Notes: generated by a model not told the origin, from the sequence alone. A stretch of DNA of 64,000 bases from Methylomonas sp. 11b (GCF_000515215.1 NZ_KI911557.1:4211741-4275740); one strand, 5' to 3'; shown: positions 27,188-36,444, counted from the first letter of the stretch. Program-made: numbers and translations.

Positions 27188-27604
27188 CTAAAAATCCTTG
27201 GCCCATGTGTCCCAAAATCCCGGCTCGTCGTGATGAGCATTCCGCATAGCGATGTCTAACGGCAGATAGAAAAATCGTTGGTTAGGATCGCGCATCGAAC
27301 CATCGGGATATTCCAAGTGATCACGTAAATGGCGATACAGTGGATCGTCATCGTCCATCGGCAAATCGACATAGATCTGGCCGAGATAGGCACCGAAACC
27401 ACAGCCTGAGGCTATCGGCGCGCTAGGCTGCCAGGCGATGCCGTGTTGTTGCAGCCAGTCTAAAAATGCTTGGCGTTTGTTATCGGCTTCATAGTCGTAA
27501 ACAGACGAGTCTGCGAAGTCCGATTGCGGATGAAATTCCAGATACAACACCGCCCGTTGTTTTTGGCGAGCAATGGCATCGATGTGTTCAATTAGTACAG
27601 GCAT
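27188..27604 (-). CDS. hypothetical protein
   Basis: The 138-residue product begins MPVLIEHIDAIARQKQRAVL, with a strong ribosome binding site (GGAGG) ten bases before the ATG; a longer upstream frame lacks one. The sequence is acidic (PMDDDDPLYRHLRDHLEYPDG) with aromatic clusters, soluble, and without known motifs. It lies in the mobile region between the two recombinases. No function can be proposed. Confidence 0.6.
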   Translation of the reverse strand: MPVLIEHIDAIARQKQRAVLYLEFHPQSDFADSSVYDYEADNKRQAFLDWLQQHGIAWQPSAPIASGCGFGAYLGQIYVDLPMDDDDPLYRHLRDHLEYPDGSMRDPNQRFFYLPLDIAMRNAHHDEPGFWDTWAKDF

Positions 27605-27757
27605 AAATAATCCTCCAGATAACAGAGATAATTCGGTGAGGTGATTTAAACGCACAGCATCCTGCTCATCGGGCGCGGCATACCGGCATCGTTGATTGAG
27701 TGACAGTTTTTAATAACGCGGTTGGGCTGTACCAACCAGCAGCGTGCTGTTAGCTTG

Positions 27758-28744
27758 TTACAAGCGAAAATTCGCCATGGCTTGTCGTTGCGTTTTCACT
27801 GTGCGGCGGTCATACAAGGCCGTGGTTTGCAAATGCTCATGGCCGGCCAATTGCCGGGTGGTGTTAAAGTCCACCCCTTGTTCCAACAGCTTGCTGATAA
27901 ACGTGCGACGTAAGTCGTGCGGTGTACAAGGCTTGAGCTTCGCCTGCCGGCAACGCCGCTTGAGCAGCGCATACACTTGATGGGCGTTGATTGGTTCGGT
28001 CGGTAAACAACCCAGACTCCCTCGCTGTTGCTGGACATGATCTTGATCAGAACAGCGCTGGGTTTTCGCCAATTGGCAAAACAACGGCCCCGGCACGCCT
28101 CCGCGTTGATGCAACCAGCGCTTTAAAGCCTGCCTGGCCTGGGCCGGCAGCTGCAATTCTCGCGGCTTCTGCCCTTTACCTTCACGAATCAGCAGCAAGC
28201 CGTTGCGGGGCACATAATCGTTGACACAGAGACTAACGACCTCACTGCGCCGCAGGCCGGCAAACACCAACAAGGTCAGGATCGCCGCATCGCGTTGGCC
28301 GACCAGAGCGGCTTTGTCTTGTTCGCAAATAGCTAATAGCCGGTGGATTTCCCGTGTCGCCAGCTGACGACCGGCTGGCAGCACTTTACCGCGCACACTG
28401 TTTAGCGCCTGAATCCGTTGCCAGTCCTCCGCCGGATAGTCACCCAGCAAAAAGCCGGCTTTCAACACCCCGCGTATCGCCGCCAGGCAGGTATTCACGG
28501 TATTGATCGACAAATCCGCCTGACGTAACGCCGACCGTAACTGCATCAGCTGCTGATAACGTAACGACAGCCAGGGCATGTCCTCCACTGTCCCTGACCA
28601 AGCCAACAACCGACCCGCGCGTTGTAACAAGGACCGCATCGAACGGCGACCGCTGGGTGCCAGATTATCGAGATACACCATCAGCGCGACACGACTGCGG
28701 ACTGCATGATCATGTGTCAGGGGTAATGACGAGTCGTTGGTCAT
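27758..28744 (-). CDS. second tyrosine recombinase (XerD/phage-integrase type)
   Basis: The 328-residue product has a SAM-like N-terminal domain and the catalytic core. Arg is in FAGLRRSEVVSL, Lys in GKGQKPREL, His-x-x-Arg in PHDLRRTFISKLL, His in AGHEHLQTT and Tyr in ALYDRRTVK. It is unrelated in detail to the integrase at 25660. It overlaps the upstream 171-residue gene by 4 bases and is linked to a RadC gene, so it probably belongs to a second element. Confidence 0.92.
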   Translation of the reverse strand: MTNDSSLPLTHDHAVRSRVALMVYLDNLAPSGRRSMRSLLQRAGRLLAWSGTVEDMPWLSLRYQQLMQLRSALRQADLSINTVNTCLAAIRGVLKAGFLLGDYPAEDWQRIQALNSVRGKVLPAGRQLATREIHRLLAICEQDKAALVGQRDAAILTLLVFAGLRRSEVVSLCVNDYVPRNGLLLIREGKGQKPRELQLPAQARQALKRWLHQRGGVPGPLFCQLAKTQRCSDQDHVQQQRGSLGCLPTEPINAHQVYALLKRRCRQAKLKPCTPHDLRRTFISKLLEQGVDFNTTRQLAGHEHLQTTALYDRRTVKTQRQAMANFRL

Positions 28745-29256
28745 ACCGCAGCCTCCTCGTGATCTACCGCGCCTCGATGAATCGCATTGATGTCATTAAC
28801 GACATCAATCACATCAACATCATTGAGGACATCAGGGGCAAAAAAGGCCGCAACGGTAGCAAGTACATCGACGTCACAAAAGACGTTGATAAGGACATCA
28901 AGGACACCGATGCTAGTGAAGTCGATCCGGTCCGCGACAGCCATGTCGCTCACGTCGCTAATTTCCGCATTCATTGCTATATCCGTGATCATAAATGCCC
29001 GCATAGGCATGTTAATGTGCATTAACATGCCTAAATGATGTGCAGTTCTCCAGACCTTTGACGGCAAGAGACGCCGTAAGCCCCATCGCATGTTCACAGG
29101 CGAGGTTTGTCGCCAATTGGCGACTGGTTCAAGGTTGACGGCTCGGCTGATACCAACGCGGGTGTTCACGCCGATCCATGGCAAGCGGATAAACGTCAAA
29201 CGGGTTAACGCCGCACTGCTGCACGTTCTTCCGGGCAATTGTGTATTCCCGCTCAT
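28741..29256 (-). CDS. hypothetical protein with Asp-Val repeat tail
   Basis: The 171-residue ORF overlaps RadC upstream and the recombinase downstream by 4 bases each, which supports translation. The first half is basic. The second half contains DVLNDVDVIDVVNDIN and related runs made by degenerate GACATC hexamers at 28788-28915. Low complexity hinders recognition. Function unknown. Confidence 0.5.
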   Translation of the reverse strand: MSGNTQLPGRTCSSAALTRLTFIRLPWIGVNTRVGISRAVNLEPVANWRQTSPVNMRWGLRRLLPSKVWRTAHHLGMLMHINMPMRAFMITDIAMNAEISDVSDMAVADRIDFTSIGVLDVLINVFCDVDVLATVAAFFAPDVLNDVDVIDVVNDINAIHRGAVDHEEAAV

Positions 29257-29747
29257 AACAAGCCTCTTTCGGCAAAGGAAAACTGCTCAATGCCGGCAAT
29301 AATGAAATGATCCAATACTCTTACTTCGACCAGATTGAGGGCGTCGATTAATTTACGTGTAATCGCACGGTCGGCTTCGCTGGGTTCCGCCAAACCCGAA
29401 GGATGGTTATGCGCCAAAATCACCGCGCGGGCATTCAATTGCAAGGTGCGTTTCACCAGTTCACGGGGATAGACATTGGCACAATCTATCGTGCCCTGGA
29501 AACAGGCCTCAGCCTCAATAATGCGGTGTTGGTTATCCAGGAAAATGCAATAGAACACCTCATGCTCTAAATGTGCTAATTCCAACATCAGAAACTCGCG
29601 CGCATCGTCAGGGGAGGTTAACGTCTGACCACGGATGAACTGCTGCGCGATTAAATGCTTGGCCATCGCCACTATTTCCGCTTCGGTAACGGGCCGTAGT
29701 ATCAGAAAATGGCCAGGCAGTTCGTGTACTTGAAAAGGGTTATTCAT
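29253..29747 (-). CDS. radC: RadC-family JAB-domain protein
   Basis: The 164-residue protein is an Mpr1/Pad1 (JAB)-fold RadC protein with the metal signature in AVILAHNHPSGLAEPSEAD (H-x-H...D) and an upstream catalytic Glu-containing strand. The short form without the N-terminal helix-hairpin-helix is typical of plasmids and integrative elements. Its biochemical role is unsettled. The start at 29747 has GGAGAACAG upstream. It is the first of three overlapping genes ending in the recombinase at 27758. Confidence 0.9.
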   Translation of the reverse strand: MNNPFQVHELPGHFLILRPVTEAEIVAMAKHLIAQQFIRGQTLTSPDDAREFLMLELAHLEHEVFYCIFLDNQHRIIEAEACFQGTIDCANVYPRELVKRTLQLNARAVILAHNHPSGLAEPSEADRAITRKLIDALNLVEVRVLDHFIIAGIEQFSFAERGLL

Positions 29748-29885
29748 GATCTGTTCTCCGATCAATAGACGTGACTTAGCCTGAGCGGTGAAGCCCATCA
29801 GGAAAAGTCACGTCAGGATTAAAATAAAAAGTGCGTCAGTTCAGAACTAGTAAAACTGACAAGCGCTTATCACGGTGAATAGCGG

Positions 29886-30509
29886 TTATTCGGACTGCTG
29901 GTAGAGAGTGTCGATGTCATGCAGAATTGCCGAGACATTGGACAAAGCCCGTTTCAAGGTCTTAGGCGTATGCCGATTAGGGGCAAGTTGCTTGACCGTA
30001 TCGCGTAACTCCGTCACCAGTTCCACGATTTCCGGCGAGAGCTCGCCTTTGGTGTCAGCGGTTTTGCCGGTGCTTTTGCCTACTGGTGCACGGGTGCGCC
30101 CAATGTTGGTTTCTGCATCTGCATCTGCAGCAACAGTTGCAAGGGCACTAACACTAGCACCGTCAACTCCAGCCTGATCAGTATCCCCATCAACATCACC
30201 GTCAAGGACACCCGTATCGGTACCGCTCTCAGTATCACCGTCACCATTAGCATCAGCATCCGTGCCAGTATCACCGCCAACGCCATTATCATGACCAATG
30301 CCGTCATCGCCAGCCAAAGCTGACGCCTTGACTTGCTCAGCCGACGGTTGATTTTTCGCAGGTTTGACCGACACGGTTTTACCAGCAGTGGTTGTTACGC
30401 CTTTCGCAGTGGCCGTACCGGTACTTGCACTATCGGTTGGGCCAGTTTCTACAGCGGCTTTAGCTGGGGTATTAGAATCTAATGCGGGTTGGGTAGTTTT
30501 TTGCGTCAT
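29886..30509 (-). CDS. low-complexity hypothetical protein with Asp-Gly repeats
   Basis: The 207-residue product has an Ala/Thr/Lys-rich N-terminus. The acidic middle is built of GDTD, DGD and TDTG repeats (about residues 68-125). The structured C-terminal part ends in LVTELRDTVKQLAPNRHTP. The DNA of the middle is a degenerate short repeat. No domain is recognised; it looks like a plasmid-type accessory protein. A calcium-binding (RTX-like) role is not supported because the repeats lack the nonapeptide pattern. Confidence 0.55.
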   Translation of the reverse strand: MTQKTTQPALDSNTPAKAAVETGPTDSASTGTATAKGVTTTAGKTVSVKPAKNQPSAEQVKASALAGDDGIGHDNGVGGDTGTDADANGDGDTESGTDTGVLDGDVDGDTDQAGVDGASVSALATVAADADAETNIGRTRAPVGKSTGKTADTKGELSPEIVELVTELRDTVKQLAPNRHTPKTLKRALSNVSAILHDIDTLYQQSE

Positions 30510-30585
30510 GAGAATTTCTCCAAAGTAGTAATGAAATCAATCAGTATTTAAAAATAGGAAGTGAAAACGAACAGCCAGATGTTGT

Positions 30586-30936
30586 TCAATACTCCTCGGG
30601 TAACAGAATGGTGGTCACGCTACGATCTGCCGCGGTTATCAACCAGAGCTTGACTGACCCCGTTGCAGGGCTATCCACTGCTGGGGTAGGTAATTCATAC
30701 GCTGACAGGAGTCGTGAGCCACTGCGTAAGGCGTCTTCATTAGCCTTGGCGTCCTCGGCACAGACATCGCCCCAATCGCCGCGGATATGGCGTTGCAGTA
30801 AATCGAAGGGGCTGATGCCTAAGCGTTCCAGTACGTCCAAGGCACCCGGCGTCGCCACCAACTCTCCTGACTCGAAACGCGGCTGCGGCAAACACGGTTG
30901 AACGCCAGTGCCTTCGTGCTCGGCATCACTGGACAT
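30586..30936 (-). CDS. plasmid-type conserved hypothetical protein
   Basis: The 116-residue product contains LVATPGALDVLERLGISP, HIRGDWGDVCAEDAKANEDAL, LLSAYELP and the ending LWLITAADRSVTTILLPEEY. This combination marks a small protein family common on plasmids and integrative elements; its function is unknown. A GGGAGGAC ribosome binding site precedes the ATG. It lies between two other accessory genes on the same strand. Confidence 0.75.
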   Translation of the reverse strand: MSSDAEHEGTGVQPCLPQPRFESGELVATPGALDVLERLGISPFDLLQRHIRGDWGDVCAEDAKANEDALRSGSRLLSAYELPTPAVDSPATGSVKLWLITAADRSVTTILLPEEY

Positions 30937-31031
30937 AGTTGTGTCCTCCCTCGGCGAAGCGAAAAAACAGACTAGCCCTTAAAGTAAGCCGCCTTAAAGC
31001 CAAGAGAATAACGAGACCTAGGCTATTGCGC

Positions 31032-31301
31032 TTATTCCTGTTCGTCATCGTCTTCACCGCTGAGGTCAGTCAGACTCAGATTGTCCAACTCGTCTAAATC
31101 GGGATCGTGCTCACCCAGTGCCGCGCATAACACCAGCGTGACACAGCGGGCTAAATAGCGCACGGTATGACCCAGTTCCAGGGTTAGAGCATAAGACGGG
31201 GGCTGTTGCACCGTCTGCGCGTAATCGCGGCAAGCGGTTTTTAAACCGTCGGCTAACACCTGTAGCGACGGACTGGCGTTATCAAGCGTGGTAAATGACA
31301 T
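31032..31301 (-). CDS. small hypothetical protein
   Basis: The 89-residue product starts MSFTTLDNASPSLQVLADGL, with an AGGAG site 8 bases upstream, and has an acidic end (DLSGEDDDEQE). It is probably helical and soluble. It is the most upstream gene of the minus-strand accessory cluster 31301-27758. The 600 bases to its right hold no convincing gene, only a 22-bp palindrome. Confidence 0.55.
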   Translation of the reverse strand: MSFTTLDNASPSLQVLADGLKTACRDYAQTVQQPPSYALTLELGHTVRYLARCVTLVLCAALGEHDPDLDELDNLSLTDLSGEDDDEQE

Positions 31302-31616
31302 CAGATGTCTCCTGTTATGAAGTAAACAACAATAAACAAGCAAATCCCGCCGGACCTACGACTATCCCAAACAAAACGACAGGCGCACGAACACGCAGCG
31401 GATGATCAAACCCGATGAAAAATAGGCGTCATGTTATGGAAGCGTCGAGGGGCGGAGGGCGTGAACAGCGATCAAACGAAAGATGATTGCTGTTGATATA
31501 GTATAACATATTCAATGACTTATCCCAACCTAAGCTTTCTGCGGCTGCATTCGCAAACCGTGCTGTAATCGGCTGGCGGTTTTACAGGTTTGAACAGTGA
31601 GGATAAAAAGGTAGGC

Positions 31617-31638
31617 GTAATTGACAATTGTCAATTAC
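31617..31638. repeat. 22-bp perfect palindrome
   Basis: Each half reads GTAATTGACAA followed by its exact inverse, without a spacer. It lies in the gene-free stretch 31302-31898, at the border between the GC-richer accessory cluster and the AT-rich block. It may be an operator or a recombination/replication site. Confidence 0.5.
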
Positions 31639-31898
31639 GGGAATCAGAAGAATTGAAGGGCTTGCGGCTGGACAGCAAAGTCCGAGTAAAAGCTCATCGC
31701 TTTGCCATCCAAGAATTTGCTTGGGTTTACGTTCTTTACCAGAAATGGGAGTTACTAGTTTATTGGCGGTATCGGCCATCAGCTGTCATTCAACTGATCC
31801 TAGATTCAAATCATAAATGACCAGTGTTTGACTGAAACCGGACAATTATTCAAAGACAAAAGAATTAAATTGAATGCCTTGCTAAATACTGGGAATAA

Positions 31899-32096
31899 TT
31901 ATTCAGCATCAATAAATTTTTCAAGACTTTCGTCTTTGCTTTTATCGATTAATAAACTATCAATACATCGTTGGCAAAGGGACTTTCTACAATCGCCACA
32001 ATGATAACAAAAGCTTGTACTGCAGTTTTTACATGTCAGCAAATTTTCATCGTTATAGCTTTCACCGCAAATTCCACAGTTATCTCGATAGCTCAT
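31899..32096 (-). CDS. small cysteine-rich zinc-binding protein
   Basis: The 65-residue protein has four CxxC-type pairs (CGICG, CKNC, CYHCGDC, CQRC), which suggests a two-zinc RING/B-box-like fold of about 50 residues. The rest is a short acidic helix. It lies at the end of the AT-rich transfer-related block. I do not recognise a named family. Confidence 0.6.
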   Translation of the reverse strand: MSYRDNCGICGESYNDENLLTCKNCSTSFCYHCGDCRKSLCQRCIDSLLIDKSKDESLEKFIDAE

Positions 32097-32121
32097 AAAT
32101 CAATTTTTTATAGCTTAATAA

Positions 32122-32265
32122 TTAAAGTGAAGGGTAGTTATCGCCAATATGTTTTTTTGAATAGGCATAAGGATCAATTAGTATTATTGCGGAAATAAAA
32201 ACTACCAAAATAACCGCTACAGTAGCGATAATTATCTTAATTAACTTTCTTCTTTTCGTTACCAT
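32122..32265 (-). CDS. small single-span membrane protein
   Basis: A 47-residue product begins MVTKRRKLIKII, continues with one hydrophobic helix (ATVAVILVVFISAIILI) and a short polar tail. The ATG at 32265 gives a clear positively charged start. It follows the broken gene at 32267 directly. Function unknown. Confidence 0.5.
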   Translation of the reverse strand: MVTKRRKLIKIIIATVAVILVVFISAIILIDPYAYSKKHIGDNYPSL

Positions 32266-32266
32266 A

Positions 32267-32843
32267 TTATTTAATATAACTAACCTTAAAAGACTCGAAA
32301 AACCGCTTTGCAGCTTCTTGATCAAATTGTCCTAGCGCTGAGGAAACTATCAGGATATACACATACTTATCCTTTCCTAATACCCTGACTACTTTTTCAT
32401 TGGCGCTATTTTGAAATTTTATCTCTTTTCCTGGAAGATTAATGCCAGGAAGTCCAGGATCGAAAGGTAGCTGTTTTTCATAAATCACTTTTGCATCATC
32501 CGAGGAGGTTAATGCACCAGCAACGCCATCAACCTTGGTTGTTATCTGATGGTTTGTCAATTTGAACAGTTACAGAAAATACTAATTTATTTGCCCCAAA
32601 GTAGCTGCCGTCTGAAAATTTCTGAAGTGATAAAATAGCTTCACCTGGTTTATCTTTAGTTATTTCGGATGGGCTATCTGGCAAGTAAACCGAGTAGCCA
32701 TAGGTTTGTGATGAGTATGGCTTCCAGTCTATATTTCTGATCGAATAGTACTGGTACCCTGCATATATTGTAACTAATGAGGCAATGACGATTACGGTAT
32801 CAATTATTATTTTGTTGTATTTATTATTCATTATGGACACCAT
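32267..32843 (-). pseudogene. frameshifted envelope protein (two overlapping reading frames)
   Basis: The upstream frame (32843-32529) has an N-terminal membrane helix and a beta segment YSVYLPDSPSEITKDKPG. The downstream frame (32560-32267) continues with GLPGINLPGKEIKFQNS and ends in QEAAKRFFESFKVSYIK. Together they match the usual order of a small lipocalin-like/adhesion-type domain ('P..P.G...R.F..SF'), so one gene has been split by a frameshift near 32530-32560. A sequencing error is possible. Confidence 0.6.
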
Positions 32844-32863
32844 TTAGTGTTAGACTAAGTCAA

Positions 32864-33964
32864 CTACCGAGATAACCAATCATTCTTTTGACTCAGATTT
32901 ATTTCTTCGGTTTTATTTTTCGCCTCTCGCATCATTTCATCCCATGAATGAATTGCTGTTTCTATTTCCTTATCCTTTTCTATTGAGTAACCTTTAGCAA
33001 GGATATTGTTAACTTCTTCCTCGGCAATATCATTGGATCTGTTATGATTTTTATCATTGCTTGGGCTAGCCTCTAATAATGCCCCGGAACTAGAGCTGAC
33101 AACCATACCTGTATTTTCCAACGCAAGTATTTCGTCAGAGGATAAGTTAATTTTTTCAACAAGAGGAGGCTGATATTTTTCTGCATCTGGTATTTCCATT
33201 TTTACTTTAGGTTGATCCTTGTTAGCCTCATTTATGACATGCTCCATTAATTCGCGTTGAGAAGGATGAATTATTTGAACCACCTGCTCAACTGCCTCAA
33301 ATAACTTAAACACCGGTTCTATTTTTTTTAGGGCTCTTAAAAGACCACCGGAATGTGCATCTTCCGCAAAAGAAGGATTATTACTTTCCAACACTGTATT
33401 AGCATTATTTTTAACCCTAGTTTCAGAAAGTTCTTCCTTGCTATCTCCGTATAAAATTGGAGTTTCACTGACTAGCTTAATATTAAGCTCTGCAATTTTA
33501 TTATCTAAATCTGACAATTTGCTTTCTGAATTACCAATAAGTGCATTTATGTTTTCCAAGGTGTCCTTGTTAGCTTGTATTACCGAATCTAGAATACTAG
33601 ATGTGTTTTGTTGGGCCGAAACCTCGGAGCTACTTAACGAACCAGCCTTTAATCTCAGCTCGTCCAATGTAGCATTCACAAGAACGCGATCTTGTTCTAG
33701 TTTCTCTATATGAAACTCTGTAATCTGATTATTTAAATCAGACAATTTTCTTTCTGAATTACCAATAAGCGCATTTATATTTTTCAATGCGTCCTCGTTA
33801 GCTTGTATTGCCGAATCTAAAATACTAGCGGTATTTTGTTTAGCTGAAGTAATGGAGTTACTTAATGAGTCAGCCTTTAATTTCAGTTCGTCCAATGTAG
33901 TATTCACAAGATCGCGATCTTGTTCTAATTTATTTATTTCTGCATCGATTTCTTGAAGTGTCAT
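32864..33964 (-). CDS. coiled-coil protein with internal duplication
   Basis: The 366-residue protein is helical for the first 170 residues. That part is made of two copies of a unit of about 75 residues (LEQDRDLVNTTLDELKLKA... and LEQDRVLVNATLDELRLKA...). A linker and an acidic region with short helices follow. No signal peptide or membrane helix is seen. It lies directly after a VirD4-like coupling protein and probably belongs to the same transcript, so it may work with the ATPase as an effector, adaptor or chaperone. ATG at 33964 has GGAG upstream. Confidence 0.6.
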   Translation of the reverse strand: MTLQEIDAEINKLEQDRDLVNTTLDELKLKADSLSNSITSAKQNTASILDSAIQANEDALKNINALIGNSERKLSDLNNQITEFHIEKLEQDRVLVNATLDELRLKAGSLSSSEVSAQQNTSSILDSVIQANKDTLENINALIGNSESKLSDLDNKIAELNIKLVSETPILYGDSKEELSETRVKNNANTVLESNNPSFAEDAHSGGLLRALKKIEPVFKLFEAVEQVVQIIHPSQRELMEHVINEANKDQPKVKMEIPDAEKYQPPLVEKINLSSDEILALENTGMVVSSSSGALLEASPSNDKNHNRSNDIAEEEVNNILAKGYSIEKDKEIETAIHSWDEMMREAKNKTEEINLSQKNDWLSR

Positions 33965-34023
33965 TAAAAACTCCATATTGATAAACAAAACTTGGGTAGA
34001 TCAACACTTGCCATTGCTACTAA

Positions 34024-35307
34024 TTATGAATCCCCATACCGGCTAGAAAATGGCCCATCTACCGCTCCAGCAAAAACTTTGCTCAACAAAGTAGCTTTCC
34101 AGTTAGTTGCAAATACAAAAACGGTATTCTTGTGGTCAGGCCCCACGATTTTTTGAGGTTCATGAAGAGGTCTGCGTCCACTACCGTTTATATCGTTTAT
34201 GTAACCGAATTCATCAGAAATTTGTTTGGCAGTTTCAAAATCAGGATTCATATATGAGCGTACTGCGCAGGTTTGAATCACGGCATCACTGGCATATGCT
34301 TTAGTAATTTGCTGTGCATATTGAGCAAGTAACCAAGGACGTAAACCGTATTGACGACCCAAGGCAATTGATTCTTCTATGGGCTTCATGTATCCCAATG
34401 TTGGAAATTCGTCTAACAAAAGTAAAACCTGCCGCTTAACCTTGTCTTTGCCATGGTCTTGAAGGAATTGATCATCCATTAGCATGTTTATATGCTGACC
34501 AATGACTAAGCGAAAGAAATTGCGCTGGGTTGCAAGTTGTTGGGGAGATGCGGTGATATAAACTGTGAGCGGTTTATCGCCATGCAGATCGTGGGGAGAC
34601 CAATCCGAAGCAGATATGGCATGTTCAAGGTTGGGGTCACTCCAGCTGTTTATTGCTACATATGCTGTTGTTCTTGATGAAGTAAACAGCCGAGGTTCAT
34701 TTACACGCAGATCTTCAAAATTAGCTACGGTTCTGGCTGCAGCCCGTAAACCAGAAGCGTTCGACATGTCAGTTAATTGCTCAATCAACCATGCCCATCC
34801 CTTACCACTGACGATGTCTAAAACCTTGTCAAAGCTTCGGTCTTGTGGCTGTAAATTGACACAGATGGCGGCTATAGCCGCGCCGATAATCTCACGGGCC
34901 GAGTCATTCCAGAACTTCTGGTTGCCTTCATCCTCCGCTGACGGTATTAACATTTCAGCAAGGAATTTACCTTGAGACCAAGCTTCTGCTGGCTGGCTGC
35001 TAATGAACGCTAATGGATTATAACGAGCGGTCTGTTTTTTAAAGGGGCTAAAGCGAATAACTGGGCCGACATTTTGTTCACGCCATTTGTGCGTTTTGTC
35101 GTAAAGCTCGCCCTTAATATCCAGCACCAACACTGATCCTGACCAATTCAATAAGTTAGTCATTGCGTGGCATTGCGTTTTACCACTGCCTGGCCTACCT
35201 ATTGTTATTAATGCGCCAGGCCCGCTGAAAGCAATATTTTTATCGCCATCCTTGCCAAGAAAAAATTCGTCATCGCGTGAGCTTAAATTAGTCAGCCGCA
35301 GGCTCAT
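34024..35307 (-). CDS. type IV coupling protein (VirD4/TraG family ATPase)
   Basis: The 427-residue ATPase has Walker A GRPGSGKT (about 47-54), the LVLDIKGELYDKTHKWREQ segment, Walker B LLLDEFPTLGYM and the Q-rich motif near LLAQYAQQITKAY. Coupling proteins bring DNA or effector proteins to a type IV secretion channel. No N-terminal membrane helices are present, but the preceding gene encodes two, so membrane anchoring may be supplied in trans. No relaxase or other channel gene is in the window. It overlaps the upstream gene by 20 bases. Confidence 0.9.
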   Translation of the reverse strand: MSLRLTNLSSRDDEFFLGKDGDKNIAFSGPGALITIGRPGSGKTQCHAMTNLLNWSGSVLVLDIKGELYDKTHKWREQNVGPVIRFSPFKKQTARYNPLAFISSQPAEAWSQGKFLAEMLIPSAEDEGNQKFWNDSAREIIGAAIAAICVNLQPQDRSFDKVLDIVSGKGWAWLIEQLTDMSNASGLRAAARTVANFEDLRVNEPRLFTSSRTTAYVAINSWSDPNLEHAISASDWSPHDLHGDKPLTVYITASPQQLATQRNFFRLVIGQHINMLMDDQFLQDHGKDKVKRQVLLLLDEFPTLGYMKPIEESIALGRQYGLRPWLLAQYAQQITKAYASDAVIQTCAVRSYMNPDFETAKQISDEFGYINDINGSGRRPLHEPQKIVGPDHKNTVFVFATNWKATLLSKVFAGAVDGPFSSRYGDS

Positions 35308-36163
35308 AAGCGGCCTCCTCATAAACATTATTTACTGGATCACCAATTCCAATCTTTTCACATAGCTCTAGGTAGAACTTTGATGTCGTGGGTGTTTTGG
35401 CAAAAGACAAAAAATGGCCTAAAGCAGTATCAACCACGCTAGTTGTACCTACAAATCCCAAACTTGAAAGGTATTGTTTTAGAATTTCTGCAGGTGGTTC
35501 GTTAATAGTGCCTTCTGGGAACTGATTCCATGCCGTTCCATTGATTGAATAAGTCAGCTGCCCTGCTTGCTCGCCTGCCACTATAGCAAGAGCTATTCTA
35601 AGATAGTCTACATTAGTATAAAAATCTTCATTGAGCAGGTGAAACGCTACTCTGAGTGCATTAAGCTCTTTATGATTGAAGACAGCTAAATTGCGCTGGG
35701 CACTTATCTTAACTAAATTACCTTTGACATTTAAATAGCTATGACTGGTATTGATAAATTCATGCTTAGCATCGAAAAACTTCTCAATATTATTTCTTCG
35801 TTCTTCTTTAGTTTGACCAAAGTGGGCGAGAATTTCTTCTTTACCTGGATTCATTGCAATTCGACTTGATTTAATCCAAATAAAAAATAAAAGCCCAATA
35901 GGAAAAAACATTGACAACAAAGTAGGTGCAGTTTCGCCAGTTGGCGACTGGCCATCATATTTATGATTCATCCAATTTATGAAGATATAAAGTATCCAAA
36001 ACACGGCAAGGCCTGAAAAAGAATATCGAGCTTTGGTTTTGGGGTTGATGGTGACTTCACGCCATTTTTTCTTGTGGGAAAACCATAAACCTAGACCAAT
36101 TAGGCCATAAATAATTAAAACAAACCCAATGGAGGTTATGCCAAACGTGTTGACTGCATTCAT
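35288..36163 (-). CDS. membrane protein linked to the coupling protein
   Basis: The 291-residue product has about three hydrophobic helices in the first 110 residues (GFVLIIYGLIGLGLW, YSFSGLAVFWILYIF, LSMFFPIGLLFFIWI). A soluble domain of about 180 residues follows. The ATG at 36163 has GGAGAAAA upstream. It overlaps the coupling protein gene by 20 bases and probably serves as its membrane anchor or partner; some VirD4-like ATPases are split this way. The soluble domain is not recognised. Confidence 0.7.
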   Translation of the reverse strand: MNAVNTFGITSIGFVLIIYGLIGLGLWFSHKKKWREVTINPKTKARYSFSGLAVFWILYIFINWMNHKYDGQSPTGETAPTLLSMFFPIGLLFFIWIKSSRIAMNPGKEEILAHFGQTKEERRNNIEKFFDAKHEFINTSHSYLNVKGNLVKISAQRNLAVFNHKELNALRVAFHLLNEDFYTNVDYLRIALAIVAGEQAGQLTYSINGTAWNQFPEGTINEPPAEILKQYLSSLGFVGTTSVVDTALGHFLSFAKTPTTSKFYLELCEKIGIGDPVNNVYEEAAYEPAAD

Positions 36164-36444
36164 ATTTTTCTCCAAAATTGTTGAACTCGATAAGTATTTA
36201 TCAATAATCCGTATATATTTATCTGCACTAGTCTAGCTTTCAATGATATTCCTTTTCGCTTCTAATTCTGATGAAATCTTCCATATGACATTAGAAATTT
36301 TGTACTTATGGGGCTATCGAATATCAATAACTTCATCAATATATATTTCGTCCTCTGCGGAAAGCTTAAATTTAGCTACCCGCTGTATTTCACACAGGGC
36401 CTTAATTTTTGAAAAAAAATGCCGCCTAGTTTACATCATGGGTG

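Noticed and set aside
29886..30509. RTX-type calcium-binding repeats
   Set aside because: The acidic tract lacks the GGxGxDxUx nonapeptide pattern and is better explained as a short DNA repeat expansion.
31590..31820. Plus-strand ORF of 76 aa
   Set aside because: It starts with TTG without a ribosome binding site, crosses the 22-bp palindrome, and its composition is not protein-like.
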